Part shown: positions 1 to 9,061 of the stretch, in pieces
Numbering within the stretch: position 1 is the first letter of the stretch
Layout of the letters: the number at the start of each line of letters is the position of its first letter
Assembly (NCBI GenBank): GCA_949130485.1
Contig: OX422186.1
Coordinates: forward strand, 6,577,292 to 6,641,291
Reading direction: 5' to 3'
DNA length: 64,000 nt
From: Agelas oroides
Taxonomy: Eukaryota; Porifera; Demospongiae; Agelasida; Agelasidae
The notes under the pieces: generated by a model
The model's database searches: none
What the model was told of the DNA's origin: nothing
The model's input: the letters and a program-made list of their open reading frames with translations, nothing else
Made by a program: the position numbers and the translations under genes

Positions 1-113
1 AGTTAAGTGGCGGAGAAGAGGGTGTGTAATTTAGGGTTTGGAGGTGCACCCAGACAAAGTACCACCCACTAAATTGAAAGCTATAATTATTAAGGTATAA
101 TTGTTTCAATCCT
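1..113 (+). pseudogene. QPAP family C-terminal exon, cut by window start
   Basis: The reading frame gives VKWRRRGCVI and then an in-frame TAG; beyond the stop the same frame continues as GLEVHPDKVPPTKLKA and reaches TAA. The sister copy at 1087-1263 reads through this site (CGG instead of TAG), so this copy is broken or has a shortened end. Family function is unknown. Only the last part is inside the window. Confidence 0.55.
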
Positions 114-360
114 GCTTGTAATTATAAAAACCAACATTCCTCACTAGATGCATACATTAAACATCTTAGCGATAAACACCACAAGGTAACTAGAGATACT
201 GAAATGTCAGAAGATTAGTGAAACCATTACCTCCCAGTTAGAGCTCATTAATCATTCTACGCATTTTTTTAAATTCACAATTTCTTTTTTCCAATCCTCT
301 TACAAAAACATAAACAACAAAAAACTTAAACACTAAAGAACTGCTGCAGTAAATGAAATT

Positions 361-1075
361 AAAGGCTCAAATGTTGGCCTATTGGAAAACTAAGTCCTAA
401 GAAGACCAACAAACCGACAAAACCCAAACCCTAACCTAAAACTGCCACTGCACAGCAATTCTAAATTCAACAGGCTGTCATACAGGCTGACATGAAGCTC
501 TGACAAGTGAATGGAAAGATGTGACAGAAACAGACCGCCGATTGTCTCTGAAAGGCGTGGCGCAAGCACCGTAAATAAGCGGTAGTAAGTGTTTCCAAAC
601 TGCAGCTGTCGTTTACAACTACCTAAACAAGTTGTAGAAGACTAGGGGAATTCTGATATTTGCCAAGCACCTCTAATCTAATGTTGCCTGGCAAGGGTTG
701 TATACAGTGAAAGCATGTCAGTCACTTTGTAAAACTACCAGATGTCTGAGGCTAGGCCTGCTGAGTGTGGACTGATGAGTGCAGACTAGAAGCCTGTTGT
801 GATAAACTTTTGTGTGGATTCTACATTCAAGCATTGAAAGACTCAGGAAACTTCTCAATTCTATCAAAGTATCGAAAGACATTACTTTGATTAGTCATGT
901 GGAAGTAGCAAATCAAGGATCCTTGCAAAATAACTTACTTAGTAAATGTTCTTTATTGCAACTTAATTATGTATAATGTAAGTATTCATCCCCCTCTATT
1001 ACCTAGGGTACAATTATCAGTTAGTACTTTGCTATTATTGTATCCTTGCATCTTGCAGAACTGTTATAAAAATTA
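361..1075 (-). repeat. Inverted shared block, copy 1
   Basis: On the minus strand this matches 2304-3028 (minus) and 41680-42335 (plus). In the later copies two overlapping reading frames stay open for 75-84 codons, one with the motif LPGNVRLEVLGKYQNSPSLL, but copy 1 has a stop where the others have TGG. I do not recognise the product. It may be part of an old mobile element rather than a gene. Confidence 0.5.
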
Positions 1076-1086
1076 AGGTTCAATAA

Positions 1087-1263
1087 GCTCATGCTTCAGC
1101 TCAAGTACCAGCGCAGGTGCAGTCACAGGCAGAGGAACAGTTGCAGGCAGAGCAAAAAGAGCACATAGTTAAGTGGCAGAGAAGAGGGTGCGTAATTCGG
1201 GGTTTGGAGGTGCACCCAGACAAAGTACCACCCACTAAATTGAAAGCTACAATTAAGGTATAA
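1087..1263 (+). CDS. QPAP family C-terminal exon (open to a natural stop)
   Basis: A 58-residue open frame: a Q/A/S-rich start (AHASAQVPAQVQSQAEEQL), a basic segment (IVKWQRRGCVIRG), then LEVHPDKVPPTKLKATIKV and TAA. It is the best-preserved 3' end of the family in the window. In-frame TAA immediately before the first Ala replaces a Gln codon of other copies, so the exon is not continuous upstream here. The repeats suggest a coiled-coil or low-complexity tail. Function unknown. Confidence 0.5.
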   Translation, partial: AHASAQVPAQVQSQAEEQLQAEQKEHIVKWQRRGCVIRGLEVHPDKVPPTKLKATIKV

Positions 1264-1480
1264 TCGTATTGATCGATCCCGCTGGTAATTATAAAAACCG
1301 AGATTCCTCACTAGATGCATACATTAAACATCTTAGTGATAAACACCGCAAGGTAATTGAATGTCAGAAGAGGAGTGAAACCGTTACCTCGCTCATTAAT
1401 CATACTAATCATTAATTTTTATTTAAATTCACAATTTCTTTTTTCCAATCCTCCTACAAAAAAAACACAAAAAACAACAT

Positions 1481-1774
1481 GTGCATGTCTACCATGACCA
1501 CATTACCACAGTCAAATGGCATGACTGGAAAGATGTTTTTGCACTGCCCACGAGACGAGGGACAGAGAGTGGCACCAGAAGTGATGTGAGCTGTCCTGAA
1601 ATCATTGCTGATTACAACCAATTTATGGGGGATGTAGATTTGTGCGATCAATACATTTGTTATTACAGTGTTGGAAGGAAGAACATGAAATGGTGGAGAC
1701 TACACGATCATGCTATTATGAATGCCATCGTACAAAATGCTGTATTCTTTGAACACACAATTCAGGTCTTATAG
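1481..1774 (+). pseudogene. piggyBac-type transposase fragment, copy 1 (PGBD4-like)
   Basis: The frame reads HDHITTVKWHDWKDVFALP then CPEIIADYNQFMGDVDLCDQ and KNMKWWR. The YNxxMGxVDxxDQ block carries the third catalytic Asp of the piggyBac DDD transposases. Relative to the second copy it lacks an 11-residue segment after FALPT, lacks KVVW after KWWR, and is cut after the AIMNAIV motif. The N-terminal two thirds of a normal ~580-residue transposase are absent, so it cannot be active. Confidence 0.8.
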
Positions 1775-1788
1775 GGTTTTAAATCAAG

Positions 1789-1977
1789 GTTCAACAAGCT
1801 CATGCTTCAGCTCAAGTACCAGTGCAGGTGCAGTCACAAGCTCATGCTTCAGCTCAACCACTGGCGCAGGCAGAGGAACAGGTGCAGGCGGAGGCACAGT
1901 TACAGGCAGAGGAACAGTTGCAGGCAGAGCAAAAAGAGCGTATAGTTAAGTGGCGGAGAAGAGGGTGCGTAATTTAG
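1789..1977 (+). pseudogene. QPAP family C-terminal exon with expanded Q/A repeats
   Basis: The open frame VQQAHASAQVPVQVQSQAHA continues through AQ/EAQ repeats to EQKERIVKWRRRGCVI and an in-frame TAG at the same place as the copies at 1 and 4315. It has extra QA-rich units compared with 1087-1263, which shows length variation in the low-complexity tail. Confidence 0.55.
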
Positions 1978-2303
1978 GGTTTGGAGGTGCACCCAGACAA
2001 AGTACCACCCACTAAATTGAAAGCTATAATTATTAAGGTATAATTGTTTCAATCCTGCTTGTAATTATAAAAACCAACATTCCTCACTAGATGCATACAT
2101 TAAACATCTTAGCGATAAATACCACAAGGTAATTAGAGATACTGAAATGTCAGAAGATGAGTGAAACCATTACCTCCCAGTTAGAGCTCATTAATCATTC
2201 TACGCATTTTTTTAAATTCACAATTTCTTTTTTCCAATCCTCTTACAAAAAAAAAACAAAAAAAAAACAACAAACAATTTCAACACTAAAGAACTGCTGC
2301 AGT

Positions 2304-3028
2304 AAATGAAATTAAAGGCTCAAATGTTGGCCTATTGGAAAACTAAGTCCTAAGAAGACCAACAAACTGACAAAACCCAAACCCTAACCTAAAACTGCCA
2401 CTGCACAGCAATTCTAAATTCAACAGGCTGTCATACAGGCTGACATGAAGCTCTGACAAGTGAATGGAAAGATGTGACAGAAACAGACCGCCGATTGTCT
2501 CTGAAAGACATGGCGCAAGCACCGTAAATAAGCTGTAGTAAGTGTTTCCAAACTGCAGCTGTCGTTTACAACTACCCAAACAAGTTGTAGAAGACTAGGG
2601 GAATTCTGATATTTGCCAAGCACCTCTAATCTAACGTTGCCTGGCAAGGGTTGTATACAGTGAAAGCATGTCAGTCACTTTGTAAAACTACCAGATGTCT
2701 GAGGCTAGACCTGCTGAGTGTGGACTGATGAGTGCAGACTAGAAGCCTGTTGTGATAAACTTTTGTGTGGATTCTACATTCAAGCATTGAAAGACTCAGG
2801 AAACTTCTCAACTCTATCAAAGTATCGAAAGACATTACTTTGATTAGTCATGTGGAAGTAGCAAATCAAGGATCTTGCAAAATAACTTACTTAGTAAATG
2901 TTCTTTATTGCAACTTAATTATGTATAATGTAAGTATTCATCCCCCTCCATTACCTAGGGTACAATTATCAGTGAGCACTCTGCTATTATTGTATCCTTG
3001 CATCTTGCAGAACTGTTATAAAAATTAA
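2304..3028 (-). repeat. Inverted shared block, copy 2
   Basis: Second copy of the block at 361-1075. Two minus-strand frames remain open here: one of about 75 codons (2420-2647) and one of about 78 (2343-2579) ending SGSFRLGFGFCQFVGLLRT. The same two frames are open in the plus-strand copy at 41982-42313. Conservation of two overlapping frames is more likely recent copying than selection. Confidence 0.45.
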
Positions 3029-3032
3029 GGTT

Positions 3033-3222
3033 CAATAAGCTCATGCTTCAGCTCAAGTACCAGCGTAGGTGCAGTCACAGGCAGAGGAACAGTTGCAGGC
3101 AGAGCAAAAAGAGCATATAGTTAAGTGGCAGAGAAGAGGGTGCATAATTCGGGGTTTTGGAGGTGCACCCAGACAAAGTACCACCCACTAAATTGAAATT
3201 CAATTACTAAGGTATAATCGTA
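3033..3222 (+). pseudogene. QPAP family C-terminal exon, frameshifted
   Basis: Same exon as 1087-1263 with two stops in the Q/A-rich part (Gln codons changed to TAA and TAG) and one extra T before the conserved GLEVHPDK segment. After the extra base the frame ends GGAPRQSTTH, which resembles the end of the minus-strand copy at 58939. Confidence 0.5.
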
Positions 3223-3438
3223 TTGATCGATCCCGCTGGTAATTATAAAAACCGAGATTCCTCACTAGATGCATACATTAAACATCTTAGTGATAAACAC
3301 CGCAAGGTAATTGAACGTCAGAAGAGGAGTGAAACCGTTACCTCGCTCATTAATCATACTAATCATTTTATTTAAATTCACAATTTCTTTTTTCCAATCC
3401 TCTAACAAAAAATAAACACATAAAACGTGTATGTCTAA

Positions 3439-4065
3439 CATGACCACATTACAGCAGTCAAATGGCATGACCGGAAAGATGTTTTTGCACTGCCAACATT
3501 TATTGGTGATCAGCTAACAACTGTGAAGAGACGAGGGACAAACAGTGGCACCAGAAGTGACGTGAGCTGTCCTGAAATCATTGCTGATTACAACCAATTT
3601 ATGGGGAGTGTGGATTTGTGCGATCAATACAGTTGTTATTACAGTGTTGGAAGGAAGAACATGAAATGGTGGAGAAAGGTAGTGTGGAGACTACACGATC
3701 ATGCTATTATGAATGCTATCGTCATTTACAGGGCTAACACTTCAACCTCGCTCTCCAAGCCACTCCCTAACCTTCAGTTTCACATGAAGTTGGTTCATGC
3801 ATTGACAGAACCATTGTTACTATCGAGGTTGGAACCTGGTCGTACTCCAACTTCACAAGAGCAAAGGCTGGTTGGCAAGCATTTTCCGTACTTCTCAAAG
3901 AATAAAAGACGATGTGTCGTGTGTGCATACAGAAAAGTGACCTCAAGAGGACAGACACGTAGAGGGACAAAAACGAAGACCTTGTGTCCTAAATGTGAAC
4001 AACATATGTGCATGGGAAAATGTTTTGAACTGTATCACACAAGGGTTTACTACAGAAACTGTTGA
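3439..4065 (+). pseudogene. piggyBac-type transposase C-terminal fragment, copy 2 (PGBD4-like)
   Basis: A 208-codon open frame. It contains CPEIIADYNQFMGSVDLCDQ (third catalytic Asp of the DDD triad), KNMKWWRKVVWRLHDHA, and a C-terminal cysteine-rich domain with CVVC, CPKC, CMGKC and a final His, the zinc-binding tail that binds transposon ends in piggyBac proteins. A TAA sits just upstream and no N-terminal domain or first two Asp residues were found nearby, so it is a 5'-truncated remnant. Short non-autonomous piggyBac-type elements elsewhere in the window (8552, 38903) show this superfamily has been active in the genome. Confidence 0.85.
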
Positions 4066-4314
4066 ACATTTTACAGACAGCACAATATTACATTCTAATT
4101 AATATTCATGGTGCGTGTTACCATGGCGACGTGACATCATTAGTATGCTTTCTGATAACTTCCGGGTATAAGCTTCCATTTGATACCCACCTTCCTATAG
4201 AAGAAATGCTATCGTTGAGCTGCTGTACTCGCTGAAAAGTAAGCTGTACAAAATACTGTATTTTTTGAACACACAATTCAGGTCTTATAGGGTTTTAAAT
4301 CAAGGTTCAACAAC

Positions 4315-4523
4315 CTCATGCTTCAGCTCAAGTACCAGTGCAGGTGCAGTCACAAGCTCATGTTTCAGCTCAACCACTGGTGCAGGCGGAGGCACAAGCT
4401 CATGCTTCACCTCAACCACTGGCGCAGGCGGAGGCACAGGTGCAGGCGCAGGCAGAGGAACAGTTGCCGGCGGAGCAAAAAGAGCGTATAGTTAAGTGGC
4501 AGAGAAGAGGGTGCGTAATTTAG
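4315..4523 (+). pseudogene. QPAP family C-terminal exon, longest Q/A repeat
   Basis: The frame starts VQQPHASAQVPVQVQSQAHV, has the longest run of (S/P)AQPLAQAEAQ-type repeats in the window, then EQKERIVKWQRRGCVI and the shared in-frame TAG. The 3' flank to about 4670 matches the flank of the other copies and then joins abruptly to a partial P exon. Confidence 0.55.
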
Positions 4524-4675
4524 GGTTCGGAGGTGCACCCAGACAAAGTACCACCCACTAAATTGAAAGCTATAATTATTAAGGTATAATTGTTTCAATC
4601 CTGCTTGTAATTATATAAAAACCGAGATTCCTCACTAGATGCATACATTAAACATCTCAGTGATAAACACCGCAA

Positions 4676-4834
4676 CAACACCAGAGGTTTCACATGCATC
4701 AATCCCACCCATGATGCCAGTAGTTGACATGTGGGCGTGGGTCAGAGATCTAACTGAACCCTTGCCCTGAAAAGGGATATTAAAGAACTGAAGGAGATGG
4801 TAGAGGAGCTGAAGCATGCGAAGTTAATTAATTA
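4676..4834 (+). pseudogene. Partial QPAP P exon at the start of the tandem array
   Basis: Starts inside the exon at TPEVSHASIPPMMPVVDMWAW and continues to LKHAKLIN with a local extra 'ccttgc' that shifts frame after the TEP codons. Its left edge is fused to the 3' flank of a C-terminal exon, so it marks a rearrangement breakpoint. Confidence 0.5.
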
Positions 4835-4892
4835 GTGTGTGTGTGAAGGAACTTTCTTATAAATAACCACTGTATCTCTTATGTCCATGTAG

Positions 4893-5163
4893 CAACAAAT
4901 ACGAGGAGTTTGTATTCCCCCAGCCAGCCCCTCTGGCTCCCTCCACCCCACCTGGTCCCTCTTTCCAAAAGCCAGCTCCTCTGGTTCCTTCCGGACCTAC
5001 CCACCGCCCAACACCAGAGGTTTCACATGCATCAATCCCACCCATGATGCCAGTAGTTGACATGTGGGCGGGGGTCAGAGATCTAACTGAACCCCTGAAA
5101 AGGGATATTAAAGAACTGAAGGAGATGGTAGAGAAGCTGAAGCATGCAAAGTTAATTAATTAG
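4893..5163 (+). CDS. QPAP P exon, array unit 1 (Pro-rich then coiled coil)
   Basis: After a one-base phase the frame reads NKYEEFVFPQPAPLAPS, a second QKPAPLVPS repeat, TPEVSHASIPPMMPVVDMWA, then a heptad-like helix TEPLKRDIKELKEMVEKLKH ending AKLIN-stop. The preceding 'catgtag' is a plausible splice acceptor shared by most copies of the exon. The helix is cut short relative to the copy at 58939 (minus), which continues for about 35 more charged residues. No start codon is expected, since it is an internal exon. Function is unknown. Confidence 0.5.
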
Positions 5164-5222
5164 TATGTGTGCGTGAAGGAACTTTCTTATAAATAACCAC
5201 TGTATCTCTTATGTTCATGTAG

Positions 5223-5406
5223 CAACAAATACGACGAGTTTGTATTCCCCCAGCCAGCCCCTCTGGCTCCCTCCACCCCACCTGGTCCCTCTTTCCAAAA
5301 GCCAGCTCCTCTGGTTCCTTCTGGACCTACCCACCGCCCAACACCAGAGGTTTCACATGCATCAATCCCACCCATGATGCCAGTAGTTGACATGTGGGCG
5401 GGGGTC
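5223..5406 (+). pseudogene. QPAP P exon, array unit 2, truncated
   Basis: Identical in type to unit 1 (NKYDEF.. instead of NKYEEF..) but the exon stops at DMWAGV, where a deletion joins it to the spacer of the next unit. The coiled-coil part is missing. Confidence 0.55.
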
Positions 5407-5440
5407 ATAAATAACCACTGTATCTCTTATGTTCATGTAG

Positions 5441-5711
5441 CAACAAATACGACGAGTTTGTATTCCCCCAGCCAGCCCCTCTGGCTCCCTCCACCCCACC
5501 TGGTCCCTCTTTCCAAAAGCCAGCTCCTCTGGTTCCTTCCAGACCTACCCACCGCCCAACACCAGAGGTTTCACATGCATCAATCCCACCCATGATGCCA
5601 GTAGTTGACATGTGGGCGGGGGTCAGAGATCTAACTGAACCCCTGAAAAGGGATATTAAAGAACTGAAGGAGATGGTAGAGAAGCTGAAGCATGCAAAGT
5701 TAATTAATTAG
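5441..5711 (+). CDS. QPAP P exon, array unit 3
   Basis: Full-length unit, 90 codons to TAG. Same domain order as unit 1, with DMWAGV in place of the DMWAWV of dispersed copies. That substitution is shared by the array units, a sign of local homogenisation. Confidence 0.5.
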
Positions 5712-5770
5712 TATGTGTGTGTGAAGGAACTTTCTTATAAATAACCACTGTATCTCTTATGTTCATGTAG

Positions 5771-6041
5771 CAACAAATACGACGAGTTTGTATTCCCCCA
5801 GCCAGCCCCTCTGGCTCCCTCCACCCCACCTGGTCCCTCTTTCCAAAAGCCAGCTCCTCTGGTTCCTTCTGGACCTACCCACCGCCCAACACCAGAGGTT
5901 TCACATGCATCAATCCCACCCATGATGCCAGTAGTTGACATGTGGGCGGGGGTCAGAGATCTAACTGAACCCCTGAAAAGGGATATTAAAGAACTGAAAG
6001 AGATGGTAGAGAAGCTGAAGCATGCAAAGTTAATTAATTAG
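5771..6041 (+). CDS. QPAP P exon, array unit 4
   Basis: Full-length unit; differs from unit 3 by a few substitutions only (for example S for R after VP in the second Pro-rich repeat). Confidence 0.5.
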
Positions 6042-6100
6042 TATGTGTGTGTGAAGGAACTTTCTTATAAATAACCACTGTATCTCTTATGTTCATGTAG

Positions 6101-6371
6101 CAACAAATACGACGAGTTTGTATTCCCCCAGCCAGCCCCTCTGGCTCCCTCCACCCCACCTGGTCCCTCTTTCCAAAAGCCAGCTCCTCTGGTTCCTTCT
6201 GGACCTACCCACCGCCCAACACCAGAGGTTTCACATGCATCAATCCCACCCATGATGCCAGTAGTTGACATGTGGGCGGGGGTCAGAGATCTAACCGAGC
6301 CCCTGAAAAGGGATATTAAAGAACTGAAGGAGATGGTAGAGAAGCTGAAGCATGCAAAGTTAATTAATTAG
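6101..6371 (+). CDS. QPAP P exon, array unit 5
   Basis: Full-length unit, last of the near-identical set. After it the array switches to a more diverged copy. Confidence 0.5.
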
Positions 6372-6437
6372 TATGTGTGTGTGAAGGAACTTTCTACTAC
6401 CTTATAAATAATCACTGTATCTCTTATCTCCATGTAG

Positions 6438-6718
6438 TGACAAGTATGAGGAATTTCCATATTTTGAAACACTCCAGCCAGCCCCCTCTGGCTCACTCCA
6501 GTCCACCTGGTCCCTCCTTCCAACAGCCAGCCCCTCTGGCTTCCTCTTCTTCACCAAGAAAAGCCGAATCCTACCACCCAACACCAGAGGTTCCAACATC
6601 ACGGGTTATCCCGTTGATCCCGCCCATGATCCCAGTAATTGATATGTGGGCGTGGGTCAAAGATCAAACTGAGCCATTGAAGAGGGAAATTAAGGCTCTG
6701 AGGGAGAGTTCAATGTAG
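6438..6718 (+). pseudogene. QPAP P exon, diverged copy ending the array
   Basis: Begins DKYEEFPYFETLQ; one extra C in the first QPAP repeat shifts the frame, after which PPGPSFQQPAPLASSS, TPEVPTSRVIPLIPPM, PVIDMWAWVKDQTEPLKR and EIKALRESSM-stop follow. Unlike the array units it retains the Trp in DMWAWV and so resembles dispersed copies. Confidence 0.55.
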
Positions 6719-6719
6719 T

Positions 6720-7077
6720 GACGCCCCATATTTTAGGTACTGCTATATAGCTATATGCAAATGTTACACACTGTAAAAGCCTCTATTGTATCTGACTGTT
6801 TTCAGCAATGGCTGTAAAATTGGATAGGTTCAAAGGTATCAACTCCACTCACTCATGCATGTGCAGTGTGCCAGTTTAATTTCTACTGATTTGATGCACT
6901 TCATGTTTGGAGGGGTGAGGCTTCCCAGTGCACACTTAGGCAATAGCCTCTGTGTCCCTAGATGCACAACAAATTGACTCAGCAACATGGGAAACAATCT
7001 TAGAACGAATGGGTATAAAACTGACAGTCATTGTGTCTCTACTTTTACTTTTTCAGAACCCAAACATGAGGATGTGG
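6720..7077 (+). pseudogene. QPAP T module with a very short intron
   Basis: Matches 37380-37768 and 52460-53265. It holds an ATG-started frame beginning MHNK.TQQHGKQS, a donor at 7012 (gtataaaac) and an acceptor at about 7054 (ctacttttactttttcag), giving an intron near 44 bp. A ~23-bp mini-exon follows, with donor gtaagtatgc. This copy has a stop (QS then TAG) that the 52-kb copy lacks. The product is unknown. Confidence 0.4.
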
Positions 7078-7242
7078 CGTAAGTATGCTAATTGATGTGT
7101 ACAGAAACATGACATTGTGTCTTTATTGCCTGCATACAGTTAGCTACTGCCAAGGTATGACATTGTGTATCATGATGCTTCTTGCATACTGTATGGTTTG
7201 AGCTGCCTAGTTTCAAATGGCAACTGCACATCTTGCAGAGCA

Positions 7243-7372
7243 ACCAAATACCAAAGTTATGAAAACTGCAGAGTCTGTAGTAGCTATTCTTATATGCCAA
7301 GTCCTGTGTTGCAATTTTTCCCTAGCAGGGTTTATAGTTTCAGTAACCTTTCAAGTTAGATTTTATAAAGGT
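7243..7372 (+). pseudogene. QPAP K module, copy 1
   Basis: After an acceptor-like 'catcttgcag' the block matches 7700-7870, 37920-38060 and 43990-44120. In better copies the frame reads NTKVMKTAESVVAILKCQV. Here a substitution makes the frame less clean. A GTAAGC donor-like site follows at about 7371. Confidence 0.35.
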
Positions 7373-7496
7373 AAGCATACTTAGTGGCTATAGGTCTAAA
7401 TTGTGTTTGTTGGTGATATATATTCTTTGAACTATGGACAGTTGGCACATTTCACTGTAGCAGAGGGTATAGGTATATTATGCTTCCATTTTGCAG

Positions 7497-7655
7497 ACAA
7501 TTGCTGAAGACCATTTCAAAGCACCTGAGCACAGCCCAACACCACCAGGCGTGTGAATCGTTTGCAGCAATTGGGAGGGAGATGGGCAGAATTTGAACCC
7601 AAAGGCAGTTTAAGACCATCGTGCCACCAGTGTTCAGTGTCCTCACCACAAACAC
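7497..7655 (+). pseudogene. QPAP H exon, broken copy
   Basis: Acceptor 'cattttgcag' then QLLKTISKHLSTAQHHQACE, which matches the H exon, followed by divergence and a stop (REMGRI then TGA). The sequence downstream (QRQFKTIV) returns in another frame. Confidence 0.5.
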
Positions 7656-7699
7656 CTCTGCTGCAAATGACAAAAATTCTACATTGACCTACTAACATT

Positions 7700-7983
7700 A
7701 TATGGCCAGACCCTCTTATGAAAGACTGACTTCTGCTCTCAATACCAAAGTTATAGAAACTGGAGAGTCTGTAGTAGCTATTCTTAAATGCCAAGTCTTG
7801 TGTTACAATTTTTCTCTAGCATGGTTTATAGTTTCAGTAACCTTTCAAGTTAGATTTTATAAAGGTAGTGTACTTAGTGGCTATAGGTCTAAATTGTGTT
7901 TGTTGGTGATATATATTCTTTGAACTATGGACAGTTGGCACACTTCACTGTAGCAGAGGGTATATTATGCTTCCTTTTTGTAG
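7700..7983 (+). pseudogene. QPAP K module, copy 2, and intron to the next H exon
   Basis: The frame ALNTKVIETGESVVAILKCQ is open and runs on into the intron-like tract. The tract ends in 'gcttcctttttgtag', a good acceptor directly before the H exon at 7984. Confidence 0.4.
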
Positions 7984-8116
7984 ACAACTGATGAAGACAG
8001 TTTCCAGGCAACTGAGCACAGGCCAACACCATCAGGCCTGTAAAAGCCTAACTATGCTTGCAAAAGCATTGGCTCACATTCGCATCCAAAGGCGATTTAA
8101 GACCACTGTGCTTCTG
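7984..8116 (+). CDS. QPAP H exon, intact with splice signals
   Basis: A 133-bp exon flanked by acceptor cctttttgtag and donor GTAAGTATG. The frame reads QLMKTVSRQLSTGQHHQACK, then SLTMLAKALAHIRIQRRFKT and TVLL. It is helical in character, with a conserved GQHHQAC at residues 13-19. I find no known domain that fits. It belongs between the K and V modules, as the minus-strand copy at 56 kb shows. Confidence 0.5.
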
Positions 8117-8136
8117 GTAAGTATGTTAATTGATGT

Positions 8137-8251
8137 TGAAGCAGTTAAACACAAGCCAGCACCACAAGGCCTGCAGAGTCTTAGAGAGCCTTTCTAAAGC
8201 TTGGAGTCAAATTCGTGTCCAACAAAAGTTCACGAAGACCGGAGAGAGACA
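8137..8251 (+). pseudogene. QPAP H exon fused to transposase
   Basis: The frame LKQLNTSQHHKACRVLESLS KAWSQIRVQQKF is another H exon copy (written with a gap only for length). It lacks the acceptor and runs without a donor straight into the Tigger-type coding sequence at 8252. The junction lies after KFTKTGERQ. Confidence 0.5.
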
Positions 8252-8547
8252 GGCCTGCCAGTCAAAGTGCTACTCCTTGACAATGCACCCATCCATCCTG
8301 ATGCAACCAGTTTAGTGAGCTGACACAGATATCAAAGCAATGTTTCATCCTGCCAACACTACTGCTCTTATCCAACCTATGGATCAAGGTGTCTTGGAGG
8401 CACTGAAAAGAAGGTACCAAAAGTCACTACTACAGAAGTTGCTGCTGGAAGGTCAGGAGGGGAGGTCCATTACCGAGGTTTGCAAAAAAGAAAATTAACA
8501 TTAAGGATGTGTACATGGCTTCGGCAGCTTGGGATGATATTTCTGCA
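8252..8547 (+). pseudogene. Tigger/pogo-type DDE transposase remnant
   Basis: The first frame reads GLPVKVLLLDNAPIHPDATS (second catalytic Asp in the LLLDNAPxHP block) then TGA. The next frame gives FHPANTTALIQPMDQGVLEA with the third Asp in the QPMDQGV block, and a third frame gives KDVYMASAAWDDISALT, the usual downstream Trp-Asp segment. Two frameshifts make it inactive. The N-terminal helix-turn-helix and first Asp are missing. Only about 100 of ~500 residues remain. Confidence 0.85.
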
Positions 8548-8551
8548 TTAA

Positions 8552-9057
8552 CCCTTTAAACCCTATAGTACACTTTTGATAACGTCATACTGCGCACTGC
8601 GCAGAAAAGATAGTCTCTGAGCGCTGGCGCGCAGGTTCTGCGTCAGCAGAAAGGGTGGGACAGGGGGAGGTGGGTGGGGTCACCCGCAGGGTGCTGTGCA
8701 CATGGCAGCTGCTAGGCTTGGCTGCAAAATGACCGTGGTTGGCACCGGGTGGGCCAACTCTTGGCCTGGCTGCATGAGCAGGTTTAGAAAATGCTACTCT
8801 CACCTTTCAGGGGGTTCATTTCTGGCAGGGAAGGCTTCCTGGGCTCTAAGCGGGTGTTTGCCAATCGAGAGTGCTGACCATTGCATGCTCGTTAATGAGG
8901 GGGCGTGGTTAAGGTCACGTGTCTGCTTGCTAAGGCTGGAAGTGGAGTTGGGCTCAGTTTTGGAGTCAGAGCTTTGACAGAAATGGAGATACGGTGCGTT
9001 AAAGGCATGTTTAGGCTAAAACTAATCTCCAGTGAAAAAAATTCAGTGTTTAAAGGG
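8552..9057. mobile_element. piggyBac-type MITE, 506 bp, TTAA target site
   Basis: TTAA at 8548-8551 and 9058-9061 flank termini CCCTTTAAAC and GTTTAAAGGG, which are exact inverted repeats. TTAA duplication plus CCC/GGG ends are the signature of the piggyBac superfamily. No ORF of note. It is inserted just after the Tigger remnant. Related elements lie at 38903 and, decayed, at 19262. Confidence 0.9.
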
Positions 9058-9061
9058 TTAA

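Larger units (their letters stand above)
1..4300 (+). repeat. ~1.95-kb tandem duplication
   Basis: Positions 1 to about 1940 align with about 1944 to 4300. Each unit holds a C-terminal exon with a stop, an inverted ~0.7-kb block, a second C-terminal exon and a piggyBac transposase piece. The first unit lacks roughly 520 bp of transposase: the sequence jumps from the base after the codons for AIMNA to a tract found near 4244 in the second unit. Substitutions and small indels separate the copies, so the duplication is not fresh. Confidence 0.8.
4835..6437 (+). repeat. ~330-bp tandem array of P exon plus intron-like spacer
   Basis: Units repeat every 330 bp (exon starts 5441, 5771, 6101; 4893 to 5223 is also 330). 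The 5223 unit has lost about 112 bp, its sequence jumping from the GTC of DMWAGV directly into the next spacer. Each unit is a 271-bp exon-like ORF preceded by ~60 bp ending in a pyrimidine-poor but consistent 'ttcatgtag' acceptor. Units are nearly identical, so the amplification is recent or homogenised. Confidence 0.85.

Noticed and set aside
4857..6271. Repeated minus-strand frames with GPEGTRGAGFWKEGPGG
   Set aside because: Shadow of the plus-strand P exon; the plus frame has splice sites and a coiled coil, the minus frame has neither.
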